Source of the DNA: UBA6165 sp044233745
GTDB lineage: Bacteria > Bacteroidota > Bacteroidia > Flavobacteriales_D > Crocinitomicaceae
Length of the DNA stretch: 48,514 bases
NCBI GenBank assembly: GCA_044233745.1
Contig: JBIIJN010000012.1
Span: 1-48,514, forward strand
Reading direction: 5' to 3'
Each line of letters opens with the position of its first letter. The first letter of the stretch is position 1. A model generated the notes under the pieces. It did no database searches. It was not told the origin of the DNA and saw nothing but the letters and a program-made list of their open reading frames with translations. The translations under genes and the position numbers were made by a program. Positions 40,450 through 48,514 of the stretch are shown piece by piece.

Positions 40450-42381
40450 CTACCCTATCGCCTTTCTCCCAAAAAATCGAATGACCGCCCACAAAACGAA
40501 AACCGACAAAGGAAAAGCAATCAAAGGAGAAAGACCTAAAGATGTTGGGATTATACCAACAAATAAGGAAACCCCTCCGACGGTTAAGGCATATGGCATC
40601 TGAGTTTTCACATGCTGCACGTGGTCGCATGCTGATGCCAAACTTGATAAAATAGTGGTATCCGATATTGGTGAACAGTGGTCGCCCAAAACAGCACCTG
40701 CCAATACACTCGCTACAGTATTGTATAGTATCGCCATGGCATCAATGCCTTCTCCTGCTTGTGCAATCGCAAAGGCCGTTGGAATCATAATGGGATAAAC
40801 GATGGCCATGGTTGACCAAGAGGAACCGGTAGAGAAAGCAATTAAACTAGAGATTAGAAAAGTAATGGCAGGAATAAGCCATACGCTGAACTCTGTACCA
40901 AAAGCGTTTTTGATAACATCGGCTGTATTCAAGTCGCGGGTAACCTCGGCTAGTGACCAAGCCAAAACCAAAATTAAAACGGCAGACATCATGGTTTTGA
41001 TACCCTGAACCACTGTTTCCATGGTGTCTTTTAGGCTCATGATGCGTTGACTAACTGTGAGCAGCACAGCAACAAAAAGCGCAGCCATAGATGCCCATAA
41101 TAAAGCACTGTAGGAATTGGCGGCACCGATAATGGCTCCAACTTTCTGAATACCTGTCACAGAACCTGGGTCAGCTTTCGCCAAACCATCGAAAAACGAT
41201 ATATCAGATGCCAATCCCAGCGCAGCAAATTCATTGCGCCACGATGAAACACCCGTATAAACCAAACCAACCAAGGTACCTAATACTATAATCATAACAG
41301 GAATCAACGCATTAAAAGCCCTTACTTTGGTCGTGGTTACAGGTTCAAATTCATCATAATTCAAATCCTCCGTTGATGAACCAAAAGCCTTAGTGTCACC
41401 TCTGAGTGCATTATTTTCTGCTTTGAGCATAGGCCCATAGTCGCGCTGAGAGCGGATAAGCAGGAACATAAACACCAAAGTCAGAATAGGATAAAACGAA
41501 TACGCCAGTGAATTCACAAAAATGGAATATACACCCTCAGACACCACTACTCCATTGGCATTGATTTTATCCATCGCCGAAGAAATGTAGCCCAACTCAG
41601 CACCAATCCAAGTTGTTACAAAAGCAATGGCCGAAACCGGAGCTGCTGTAGAATCAACAATATAGGCCAGTTTTTCGCGAGAAATTTTTAGTTTATCAGT
41701 AACGGGACGCATGGTATTGCCAACTACCAAAGAATTGGCATAATCATCAAAGAATATGGCTATTCCCAAAAAATAGGTCGTCATCATTCCTGAGCGGCGG
41801 GTTTGTGCGTATTTCACAATGCGATTCACTATACCTTTCATGCCGCCATTCTTTGAAATTATGGCCACAATAGAGCCAATGAGCAAGGAAAACAAAACCA
41901 CAGATAAATGATCAGGGTCATTCAAAGCCGACAGTATGTAATGGTCTAAAACGGCCAAGAAACCAGAGAAAATGCCGCTAAATCCACCTGTATAGAAGCC
42001 TAAGGTAGCCGCGCCTATAAAAATACCCATCAATAAAGCCACCAATACTTCTTTTATCAGTAAGGCCATTATAATAGCAACTAACGGCGGTACTACAGCC
42101 CACCAAGATGGAATCACTGCTGGTGCTGCACCGTAGGCATCAAACTGTTTCGTTTTGTTTCGCACAAAATAAATATCAACAAAATGACTACCATCGTTAT
42201 CTTTTACCGCGTATTTCAGGGCACCAATTTGAATGCTATTTTGAGGCTCACCTTCGAAGGTAATAGGCACGTGCGTGGCAACTCCTTCAATAGCATATTC
42301 TGGTAACTCCAAAGAAAATTGAGAAAATGTGATGCTAAAAGTGGACAACACTGTAGCAAAAACAAGTAGCATTTTGTTCAT
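40450..42381 (-). CDS. NhaC-family Na+/H+ antiporter with N-terminal exported segment
   Basis: A 643-residue transporter with about 12-13 hydrophobic spans after an N-terminal signal (MNKMLLVFATVLSTFSITFS) and a roughly 70-residue soluble segment (QFSLELPEYAIEGVATHVPITFEGEPQNS, then a strand-rich stretch) preceding the first transporter helix near residue 100 (WWAVVPPLVAIIMALLIKEV). Family hallmarks include FLGIAIFFDDYANSLVVGNTMRPV, DSTAAPVSAIAFVTTWIGAELGYI and GDHCSPISDTTILSSLASACDHVQHVKTQMPYA. Probable role: Na+ extrusion and pH homeostasis. The start at 42381 gives the signal; the longer frame adds only MYH. The N-terminal segment resembles extracytoplasmic regions I recall in some Bacteroidota NhaC proteins. 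Confidence 0.9.
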   Translation of the reverse strand: MNKMLLVFATVLSTFSITFSQFSLELPEYAIEGVATHVPITFEGEPQNSIQIGALKYAVKDNDGSHFVDIYFVRNKTKQFDAYGAAPAVIPSWWAVVPPLVAIIMALLIKEVLVALLMGIFIGAATLGFYTGGFSGIFSGFLAVLDHYILSALNDPDHLSVVLFSLLIGSIVAIISKNGGMKGIVNRIVKYAQTRRSGMMTTYFLGIAIFFDDYANSLVVGNTMRPVTDKLKISREKLAYIVDSTAAPVSAIAFVTTWIGAELGYISSAMDKINANGVVVSEGVYSIFVNSLAYSFYPILTLVFMFLLIRSQRDYGPMLKAENNALRGDTKAFGSSTEDLNYDEFEPVTTTKVRAFNALIPVMIIVLGTLVGLVYTGVSSWRNEFAALGLASDISFFDGLAKADPGSVTGIQKVGAIIGAANSYSALLWASMAALFVAVLLTVSQRIMSLKDTMETVVQGIKTMMSAVLILVLAWSLAEVTRDLNTADVIKNAFGTEFSVWLIPAITFLISSLIAFSTGSSWSTMAIVYPIMIPTAFAIAQAGEGIDAMAILYNTVASVLAGAVLGDHCSPISDTTILSSLASACDHVQHVKTQMPYALTVGGVSLFVGIIPTSLGLSPLIAFPLSVFVLWAVIRFFGRKAIG

Positions 42382-42444
42382 ATGATACATTTTTTGGCGA
42401 ATTTAGGAAATTTATTGCGTTCGCATTTCACCCAAAGAGATGAA

Positions 42445-43953
42445 TCATTCATCAAACATCCCGCGCAAAGTCTGACGCAATTGGCGGTTGTAAGTTTCCA
42501 TGAGGTATTTGAAATAATTCGGCGTACTCTTGGCAATGCACTTGGTGTATTGTTTCAAGCGGTATTCGATGTGATCTTGCAACAAATTAATCAATTCCAC
42601 AGCGTCATAGAAATCTTCACTTTTTTCCCTGATGGCTTCCGCATGATTCTCTACAGATAAATCAACCGCCATTTTGCCTTTATCTCCTTGATCCAAAAGC
42701 TCATAGTACTTTTCTTTAATCGAGAAATTGTTCAGTTTTGTATCGTCAATTCGGCCTTGCAAATAATGGGGAAATTCAAATTCCACTTCAAATTGCAAAT
42801 CGTCGTCTGCAGATAAACGCGATTCCAAAAAGCGATCAGGAAAGCGGAATGCATCCTGCCAATTGATGAAATCTTGCCAATATCCAAAACGTCGCACATT
42901 GTTTCCTAAATCAATCAATTTGAAAGTCTCCTTGTTGGGCAATCGTCTCGAACCACGTCCAATCATTTGGTGATACAAAGTCAAAGATCGCGTAGCACGA
43001 TTTAAAATTACTGTTTGCACGGTGGGTTCATCAAAACCAGTAGTTAATATTCCAACAGATGTTAAAATGGCGTCAGGTGTATCTTTAAACCACTGAATTA
43101 TTTCTTTCCTGTCCTTATCAGCAAAAGTAGAATCCAAATGTTTGATTGGATAATTTCTCTTTTTGAAGGTTTCCAAAACACGGATAGATGTCTCAATACC
43201 GCTATTAAAAATCAAGGTTTTTTCTCCGACGGCCAGTTCTTCATACGCGAAAAGCAATTTTTCTTGCATAAAATGATTGCCATAAACCAATTCGGAACTG
43301 CTCACAGTAAAATCTCCATGGGTGCCAATTTTCAAACCATGAAGGTTTACATCGTAGGTATATGTATGAGCATCAGCTAAATAACCGTTACCAATTAAAG
43401 ACGAAATACTTTCACCAACAATCAGCTTATCGTAATTGTCATTTAAGGGTAAGGCTCTATTCGAACTTAGCGGAGTTGCCGTAACCCCAAGAATATTGGC
43501 ATTTTCATAATATTGAAATATCTTTCTGAAACTGTTGTTGTGCGCTTCATCAACAATCACCAAACCAACATCTTTAATGAAATCATCATCTTGTTGCAAA
43601 CGGTTATTCAAGGTTTCCACCATCGCAATGAAGCAAGAATAATCTTCTTGGTCATCCAGTTTTTTGACCTCGCTGCTGATGATTTTGTTGCTCACATTGA
43701 TTGCTGTGAGTTGCTTGCTGGTTTGCACAGAAAGTTCGATGCGATGCGTTAGAATCAACACCTTTTTATTCATTTCCTCAATGTAGCGCCGTGTAATTTC
43801 AGAGAAAATTACTGTTTTTCCACCGCCTGTTGGGAGTTGATAAACCAAATTGAATTGTGAACCATTTTCCTTGAGAGCATCCAAAATGACTTGCACCGCT
43901 TTTGTTTGAAAATCATAAAGTTTTTTGGCTGTAAAAAGTTCCGTGTCGATCAT
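42445..43953 (-). CDS. SF2 DEAD/DEAH-box helicase (RadD/restriction-helicase-like)
   Basis: A 502-residue SF2 helicase. Motifs: I PTGGGKT (41-47), II DEAH (135-138), III GVTATP, V TTGFDEPTVQTVILNRATRS and VI YHQMIGRGSRRLPN. The C-terminal 150 residues are unrecognised and helical. No nuclease domain, HsdS, methylase or Res partner is nearby, so a restriction system is unlikely; the compact form and the motif VI suggest a RadD/YejH-type repair helicase. A -7 element at 43976-43983 supports the start at 43953. The gene is convergent with none and divergent from trxB across 145 bp. Confidence 0.88.
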   Translation of the reverse strand: MIDTELFTAKKLYDFQTKAVQVILDALKENGSQFNLVYQLPTGGGKTVIFSEITRRYIEEMNKKVLILTHRIELSVQTSKQLTAINVSNKIISSEVKKLDDQEDYSCFIAMVETLNNRLQQDDDFIKDVGLVIVDEAHNNSFRKIFQYYENANILGVTATPLSSNRALPLNDNYDKLIVGESISSLIGNGYLADAHTYTYDVNLHGLKIGTHGDFTVSSSELVYGNHFMQEKLLFAYEELAVGEKTLIFNSGIETSIRVLETFKKRNYPIKHLDSTFADKDRKEIIQWFKDTPDAILTSVGILTTGFDEPTVQTVILNRATRSLTLYHQMIGRGSRRLPNKETFKLIDLGNNVRRFGYWQDFINWQDAFRFPDRFLESRLSADDDLQFEVEFEFPHYLQGRIDDTKLNNFSIKEKYYELLDQGDKGKMAVDLSVENHAEAIREKSEDFYDAVELINLLQDHIEYRLKQYTKCIAKSTPNYFKYLMETYNRQLRQTLRGMFDE

Positions 43954-43975
43954 TGTTCTTCAAAAAAAGCAGCTG

Positions 43976-43983
43976 CAAAAGTA
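43976..43983 (-). promoter_or_regulatory. -7 promoter element of the SF2 helicase
   Basis: The minus strand reads TACTTTTG, an exact TAnnTTTG match, 22 bp before the start codon. Confidence 0.55.
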
Positions 43984-44067
43984 CTGCTCTTTTATTGATA
44001 ATGCACCATTGATTCAGATTATTTTCCATTAGTACTAAAAGTTACCTCATAATTCGATGTAGATTGT

Positions 44068-44075
44068 TATTTTTG
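44068..44075 (+). promoter_or_regulatory. -7 promoter element of trxB
   Basis: TATTTTTG fits TAnnTTTG, 23 bp upstream of the trxB ATG at 44099. In the leader, a three-codon ORF (ATG at 44091) ends in a TGA that overlaps the trxB start codon. Confidence 0.55.
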
Positions 44076-44098
44076 CCCTCTTCAAAAATCATGTACAA

Positions 44099-45046
44099 AT
44101 GAACCAAGTAGAAACAACACCATGTTTAATTATCGGCTCAGGTCCGGCAGGTTACACGGCAGCCATATATGCAGCCCGTGCCAGCATGTCGCCTGTGCTT
44201 TATGAGGGACTTCAACCAGGCGGACAGCTAACAACGACCAATGAAGTTGAAAATTTCCCAGGCTATCCTGATGGCGTGACAGGACCAGAAATGATGATGC
44301 AGCTTCGTGCGCAAGCAGAGCGTTTTGAAACTATTGTTCGTCCAGGATTTATTGATAAAGTAGATTTTTCCGTGCGTCCGTTCAAGGCATGGGCGGATAA
44401 TGGCTTAGAAATTCATGCAGAAACCATAATTATTGCAACAGGAGCATCGGCTAAATATTTGGGCTTAGAATCGGAACAGAAATTTTTGAAAAATGGGGGT
44501 GGTGTTTCTGCATGTGCGGTATGTGATGGATTTTTCTATCGCGGTCATGAAGTTGTGATTGTTGGCGCTGGAGATTCGGCTTGCGAAGAAGCACATTACC
44601 TTTCCAAACTTTGTACAAAAGTAACCATGTTGGTACGCAGAGATGCCTTCCGTGCTTCAAAAATCATGGAAGACCGTGTCAAAAACACGCCAAACATTGA
44701 AATATTATACAACACCGATACCGTTGAAGTTCTAGGCGATGACCTGGTGACTGGTGTTTTGGCAAAAAATAACCAAACGGGAGAAGAAAAAACAATTCCT
44801 GCCACAGGATTTTTCGTAGCCATCGGACATCAACCCAACACGGCTATATTCAAAGATTTCATTGACCTAGACGAAACTGGCTACATCAAATATGCCGAAT
44901 TGGGAACCACAAAAACCAATGTATCTGGTGTTTTCGTAGCAGGTGACGCAGCAGATAAAAATTACCGACAAGCCATAACTGCCGCAGGAACAGGCTGTAT
45001 GGCTGCCCTTGATGCTGAACGTTTTTTATCAGCTCAAGGTCATTAA
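44099..45046 (+). CDS. trxB: Thioredoxin-disulfide reductase
   Basis: A 315-residue low-molecular-weight thioredoxin reductase transferring electrons from NADPH to thioredoxin through FAD and a redox-active disulfide. FAD motif GSGPAG (13-18), NADPH motif GAGDSA (156-161) and the catalytic CAVC (139-142) are intact. A late FVAGDAADKNYRQAITAAGTGCMAALDAERFL segment completes the FAD site. The start at 44099 is confirmed by the N-terminus and the promoter at 44068-44075. It lies 26 bp before the DPP7-type peptidase gene, so the two may share transcripts, although the functional link is not obvious. Confidence 0.96.
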   Translation: MNQVETTPCLIIGSGPAGYTAAIYAARASMSPVLYEGLQPGGQLTTTNEVENFPGYPDGVTGPEMMMQLRAQAERFETIVRPGFIDKVDFSVRPFKAWADNGLEIHAETIIIATGASAKYLGLESEQKFLKNGGGVSACAVCDGFFYRGHEVVIVGAGDSACEEAHYLSKLCTKVTMLVRRDAFRASKIMEDRVKNTPNIEILYNTDTVEVLGDDLVTGVLAKNNQTGEEKTIPATGFFVAIGHQPNTAIFKDFIDLDETGYIKYAELGTTKTNVSGVFVAGDAADKNYRQAITAAGTGCMAALDAERFLSAQGH

Positions 45047-45072
45047 TTCATCCATCATAAAAACAAATAGAA

Positions 45073-47217
45073 ATGAAGATTAAATCGTTATTATTAGTAG
45101 GTGTCCTGAGTTTCACAGCACTTTATTCTAGAGCTGATGAAGGTATGTGGTTACCATTCATGTTGAAAAGAAATTATAAGGACATGAAAAAAATGGGCTT
45201 GCAACTTACAGCCCAAGAAATTTATGACATCAACAATTCATCATTAAAAGATGCGATTGTTCACTTTGGTGGCTATTGTACGGGTGAAGTAATTTCCAAC
45301 AAGGGCTTGATTTTAACCAATCACCACTGTGGTTACGGTTCCATTGCTGAATTATCGTCGCCTGAACACAACTATTTGCGCGATGGTTTTTGGGCCAAGT
45401 CTTTTGAGGAAGAATTGAAACCCAAGGATTTATTTGTAAGATTTTTGGTGCAAATGGGCGATGTTACCAAACGTATGAAAAGCGTTGTGAACGACAAAAT
45501 GACCATGCAAGAACGCAATGCAGCACAAAGCGCAGAAATGCAAAGAATCCAAAAAGAACTAAGCAAGGATGGTGCATATACAGTACATGTTCGTTCTTTC
45601 TATGAAGGCAATGAGTTCTACTATTTTGTGTATGAAGACTTTCCAGATGTGCGTTTGGTAGGTACCCCAACTGAAAGTGTGGGTAAATTTGGTGGCGATA
45701 CTGACAACTGGGAATGGCCAAGACATACGGGCGACTTCTCGCTTTTCCGCGTATATTCAGACAAAAATGGAAAACCTGCGGCTTATTCCAAAGACAATGT
45801 TCCGCTTACACCAAGACACCATTTACCAATCAACATCAAAGGATATCAACCGGGCGAATTCTCCATGATTATGGGTTACCCGGGGCGCACAAACCGTTGG
45901 ATGCCTGCTCAAGGCGTTGAACAAAACGTAAAATACGCCTACCCTGCATGGGTTGAAGCTTCAAAATTGGCCATGGATGTTTTGAAAAAATACATGAACG
46001 ATGACGAAAAAACGCGTTTGGACTATGCTTCAAAATACTCTGGAATAGCCAACTATTGGAAAAACAGACAAGGTATGATTGACGCGTTGACACAACATAA
46101 AACGGTTGAAAGAAAAACAGCGCAAGAAACAACCTTCAATATTTGGGCCAACAAAAAGAAAAACAAATCCCGTTTTGGAAATGTGATTGCGGATATCAAT
46201 GCTTATTATCAAGTAACCAATGAAAAGGCGCGTCACGACAATTATTTGATGCTGATATTCAGAGGTTCTGCATTTGCGCCGATACGTTTCCGTTTGGGTC
46301 GCAGCATTGAAAAATACGCCAAGTCATCCAATCAAGAAGCAGAAAAAGCTGCTTTGATTGAACAAATTGACGAATTCTATGCAGACTTGAACATGAATTT
46401 GGAACGCGACATTTTTGCAGAAATGCTCAAGTTGTATGCCACTAAATCAATAGGTTATCCTCTGGCCTCAATGGTTGAAGAAGCCGGTAAACTTCATGGT
46501 AATGATTTCAACGCGTTCATCAACAATACGTTCAATAAAAGTGTGTTTGAATCTCGTGCATCATTAATCAAATTTGTAAATTCACCAAGTTTGGAAATTT
46601 TGGAAAACGACCCAATCATGAAATTGTCTGAAAACTTGTTGAATCATTATAACGGTAGTGCTACACAAGATGTTTTGGATAAAAAAGAAAAATACGAACA
46701 TGCTTTCCGATTGATGGTTGAAGGTATGCGTTTGGCTAACAGAAAAGGTAAATTTTATCCAGACGCCAACTCTACTATGAGAATCACTTACGGTAAAGTA
46801 CGCGCATTACCAAGCGATGCAAGAAACACTGCGCCTGCCAACTATTATACAATCTTGGCTGACATGGTGCGCAAACACAAAGCAGGTGATGCCGAATTCG
46901 ACTTATCACAAGGTGTAATCGATATTTTCAACAACAAGAATTACGGTCCTTATGTAGATAAAAATGGTCATATGTTTGTGAATTTCCTGACCGACCACGA
47001 TATCACGGGAGGAAATTCGGGTTCGCCAGTTATCAACGGCAAAGGAGAATTGATTGGTTTGGCTTTTGATGGCAACATTGAAGCCATGGCGGGTGACGTG
47101 ATTTTTGACCCGAATTTACAACGCACCATCAATGTGGACATCCGATTTGTTCTTTTGATTATGGACAAATATGCTGGTGCTCGAAACTTAATTGACGAGT
47201 TGACTTTGGTGAAATAA
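45073..47217 (+). CDS. S46 family dipeptidyl-peptidase, DPP7-type (hydrophobic P1)
   Basis: A 714-residue exported serine peptidase with signal peptide MKIKSLLLVGVLSFTALYSRA. Catalytic motifs: NHHCG (83-87, His), GGDTDNWEWPRHTGDFSLFRVY (Asp) and GGNSGSP with Ser649. The residue 18 positions after that serine is Gly667 (GLAFDGNIEAMAGD), as in DPP7, where preference is for hydrophobic P1 residues; the paralogue at 13517-15652 has Arg there, as in DPP11. Length, the DANSTMRITYG segment and the end RNLIDELTLVK fit the family. Periplasmic location is expected. It follows trxB by 26 bp and has a terminator at 47241-47272. Confidence 0.93.
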   Translation: MKIKSLLLVGVLSFTALYSRADEGMWLPFMLKRNYKDMKKMGLQLTAQEIYDINNSSLKDAIVHFGGYCTGEVISNKGLILTNHHCGYGSIAELSSPEHNYLRDGFWAKSFEEELKPKDLFVRFLVQMGDVTKRMKSVVNDKMTMQERNAAQSAEMQRIQKELSKDGAYTVHVRSFYEGNEFYYFVYEDFPDVRLVGTPTESVGKFGGDTDNWEWPRHTGDFSLFRVYSDKNGKPAAYSKDNVPLTPRHHLPINIKGYQPGEFSMIMGYPGRTNRWMPAQGVEQNVKYAYPAWVEASKLAMDVLKKYMNDDEKTRLDYASKYSGIANYWKNRQGMIDALTQHKTVERKTAQETTFNIWANKKKNKSRFGNVIADINAYYQVTNEKARHDNYLMLIFRGSAFAPIRFRLGRSIEKYAKSSNQEAEKAALIEQIDEFYADLNMNLERDIFAEMLKLYATKSIGYPLASMVEEAGKLHGNDFNAFINNTFNKSVFESRASLIKFVNSPSLEILENDPIMKLSENLLNHYNGSATQDVLDKKEKYEHAFRLMVEGMRLANRKGKFYPDANSTMRITYGKVRALPSDARNTAPANYYTILADMVRKHKAGDAEFDLSQGVIDIFNNKNYGPYVDKNGHMFVNFLTDHDITGGNSGSPVINGKGELIGLAFDGNIEAMAGDVIFDPNLQRTINVDIRFVLLIMDKYAGARNLIDELTLVK

Positions 47218-47240
47218 CTCCACTTCTAAATTTATCTATA

Positions 47241-47272
47241 AAAGCCTGCAGAAATTCTGTGGGCTTTTTTTT
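47241..47272 (+). terminator. Rho-independent terminator of the DPP7-type peptidase gene
   Basis: A long stem (AAAGCCTGCAGA with TCTGTGGGCTTT, two wobble pairs) followed by a T-run, 23 bp after the stop codon. Confidence 0.9.
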
Positions 47273-47314
47273 GTTTTTAGCACAAAGCCCAATCATATGT
47301 GTTTATAAAATACT

Positions 47315-47322
47315 TATTTTTG
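47315..47322 (+). promoter_or_regulatory. -7 promoter element of the etfBA operon
   Basis: TATTTTTG fits TAnnTTTG, 27 bp upstream of the etfB ATG at 47350. Confidence 0.6.
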
Positions 47323-47349
47323 CACTCCATATTTTGAAACCAACACACA

Positions 47350-48090
47350 ATGAAAATACTCGTTTGTATCAGCAAATCTCCAGACACTACGTCTAAAATT
47401 GCATTTACAGAAGGAAACACCAAGTTCGATGAAAACGGTGTTCAATATATAGTCAATCCCTACGATGAATGGTATGCTTTAGTTCGTGCTATTGAATTAC
47501 AAGAAACACAAGGTGCTCACGTAAGCACAATTACGGTGGGTTCTGCAGCAGACGAACCCATCATCCGTAAGGCTTTGGCCATCGGGGCAAATGATGCTGT
47601 GAGAATAAATGCTGATGCTCGAGATGCCTATTTTGTTGCCGCTCAAATTGCTGAATACGCCAAGTCCAATGGTTATGACCTGGTATTAACCGGTAAAGAA
47701 ACCATCGATTACAACGGAAGTCAAGTGGGTGGCATGATTGCAGAATTGATGGATGCACCATTTGTTTCCTTGGCTACGCGTTTGGAGATGAATGGCAATA
47801 CCGTTTCTCTAGACCGCGAAATTACAGGTGGCTTAGAAGAAGTTGAAGCGGCACTTCCATTGGTTGTGAGCTGCGCAAAAGGCATGGCCGAACAACGCAT
47901 TCCGAACATGAGAGGCATTATGGCCGCGCGCACAAAGCCATTGAACGTGGTAGAGCCTACTTCAACAGATGAATTGACTCAATTTGTTTCCTACGAATTG
48001 CCACCTGCAAAATCTGCATGCAAAATGTTTGGACCAGATGAAATGGATCAATTGGTTGAATTGTTGCACACGGAAGCAAAAGTTATCTAA
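47350..48090 (+). CDS. etfB: Electron transfer flavoprotein beta subunit
   Basis: A 246-residue subunit that binds AMP and pairs with EtfA, which holds FAD; the dimer takes electrons from acyl-CoA dehydrogenases to the quinone pool. It begins MKILVCISKSPDTTSKIAF and contains the family stretches NPYDEWYALVRAIELQETQG, TVGSAADEPIIRKALAIGANDAVRI and the signature-like LTGKETIDYNGSQVGGMIAELMDAPFVSLATRLE. It is followed by etfA after 17 bp. Together with leucine dehydrogenase it fits branched-chain amino-acid or fatty-acid oxidation. Confidence 0.95.
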   Translation: MKILVCISKSPDTTSKIAFTEGNTKFDENGVQYIVNPYDEWYALVRAIELQETQGAHVSTITVGSAADEPIIRKALAIGANDAVRINADARDAYFVAAQIAEYAKSNGYDLVLTGKETIDYNGSQVGGMIAELMDAPFVSLATRLEMNGNTVSLDREITGGLEEVEAALPLVVSCAKGMAEQRIPNMRGIMAARTKPLNVVEPTSTDELTQFVSYELPPAKSACKMFGPDEMDQLVELLHTEAKVI

Positions 48091-48107
48091 CTCAAAATAT
48101 TACAAGT

Positions 48108-48514
48108 ATGTCGGTATTAGTTTATGTTGATTCATTCTCAGGAAAAATTTCAAAAAGTCAATTCGAAGCCGTTTACTACGGTTCTAAAATTGGAACGGTA
48201 ACTGTTGTCACTGCTGGAAATACAAGTGATGACGTGTTGGCTCAGTTGGGTACACATGGTGCGAGCAAAGTATTACAAGACAACTCAATAACGGCCTTCG
48301 ATGCACAGCAAATTACCAGATTAATTGCGAACGCCGCGGCTCAAGTGGGTGCCAAAACAATTGTCATCTCTCACGACATCACAGGTAAATCTGTGGCTCC
48401 ACGCTTATCCGCTCGATTGAAAGCAGGATTTGCCTCGGGTGCCACGGCTCTTCCCAACGGTAACCAAGTTCGTGTAAATGTTTTCAGCGGTAAAGCCATG
48501 GCTTTGGTAAGTTT
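48108..48514 (+). CDS. etfA: Electron transfer flavoprotein alpha subunit, 5' part
   Basis: The ATG at 48108 opens a frame that stays open to the right edge (about 135 residues); the gene is cut by the window. The translation begins MSVLVYVDSFSGKISKSQFE and continues with EAVYYGSKIGTVTVVTAG, DDVLAQLGTHGASKVLQD, and IVISHDITGKSVAPRLSARLKAGFASG, the N-terminal domain of EtfA. The C-terminal FAD domain lies beyond the window. Spacing of 17 bp from etfB indicates a bicistronic operon. Confidence 0.93.
   Translation, partial: MSVLVYVDSFSGKISKSQFEAVYYGSKIGTVTVVTAGNTSDDVLAQLGTHGASKVLQDNSITAFDAQQITRLIANAAAQVGAKTIVISHDITGKSVAPRLSARLKAGFASGATALPNGNQVRVNVFSGKAMALVS

Noticed and set aside
42445..43953. 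Type I or III restriction system built on the SF2 helicase
   Set aside because: No methylase, specificity or nuclease gene lies nearby, and the 502-residue protein lacks a nuclease domain that I can see.
1..48514. CRISPR arrays, rRNA and tRNA genes
   Set aside because: I saw no regularly spaced direct repeats, no rRNA blocks and no cloverleaf-like segment in the gaps; short or unusual RNAs could have escaped by-eye reading.

Overview
The window is a gene-dense stretch of a Bacteroidota chromosome, most likely Flavobacteriales or a close relative. Evidence for this includes type IX secretion (a PorQ fragment and two proteins with C-terminal sorting domains), two TonB-dependent receptors, two S46 dipeptidyl-peptidases, an extended NusB, a DEVD-type RNA helicase, ATP-type PEP carboxykinase, and repeated promoters of the Bacteroidota type (TAnnTTTG, sometimes with TTTG 16 nt upstream) in place of the usual -35/-10. 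Base composition is moderately AT-rich. No rRNA, tRNA, CRISPR array, intact transposase or prophage gene was seen.

Layout. 1-1915: 3' end of porQ and a DEAD-box helicase (+). 2025-6565: pckA with its own promoter and terminator, then the operon leucine dehydrogenase-nusB-DUF1573 lipoprotein-yajC (-). 6604-8400: an ABC exporter (+). 8402-15686: TonB receptor under a perfect 21-bp palindrome, a PH-like membrane protein, a saccharopine/alanine-dehydrogenase-type enzyme, a DUF481 protein and a DPP11-type S46 peptidase (-). 15829-21046: probable five-gene operon, LTA-synthase-like sulfatase, lipid kinase, DinB-like protein, DUF1015 and YggS (-). 21115-23038: Bax-inhibitor-1 protein, a 205-bp element with terminal inverted repeats, DUF1801 protein and an AAA-ATPase fragment. 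23123-26223: M20 amidohydrolase (-) and three unknown envelope proteins (+). 26224-31952: AT-rich gap, a second TonB receptor (+), a secreted M1 peptidase and a lipoprotein (-). 31981-35548: YigZ (+), then SprT-like, manC, a Cys-rich unknown and a pseudouridine synthase (-). 35663-40145: Mla-type ABC pair, a coiled-coil membrane protein and a secreted arginine-deiminase-like enzyme (+). 40256-48514: a second repeat element, NhaC antiporter and SF2 helicase (-), then trxB, DPP7-type S46 peptidase, etfB and the start of etfA (+).

Working together (inference). Many genes fit growth on protein. Secreted M1 peptidase and periplasmic DPP7/DPP11 would release amino acids and dipeptides, while an M20 enzyme and leucine dehydrogenase would process them. 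ETF would take electrons from acyl-CoA oxidation, and PEP carboxykinase would support gluconeogenesis. The rest is housekeeping for envelope, RNA and redox functions.

The least explained parts are the pair of small inverted-repeat elements (22009-22213 and 40256-40426), the two operator-like palindromes (3755-3775 and 10726-10746), the unknown trio at 24466-26223 and the secreted deiminase. I did not find a clear new defence or biosynthetic system.
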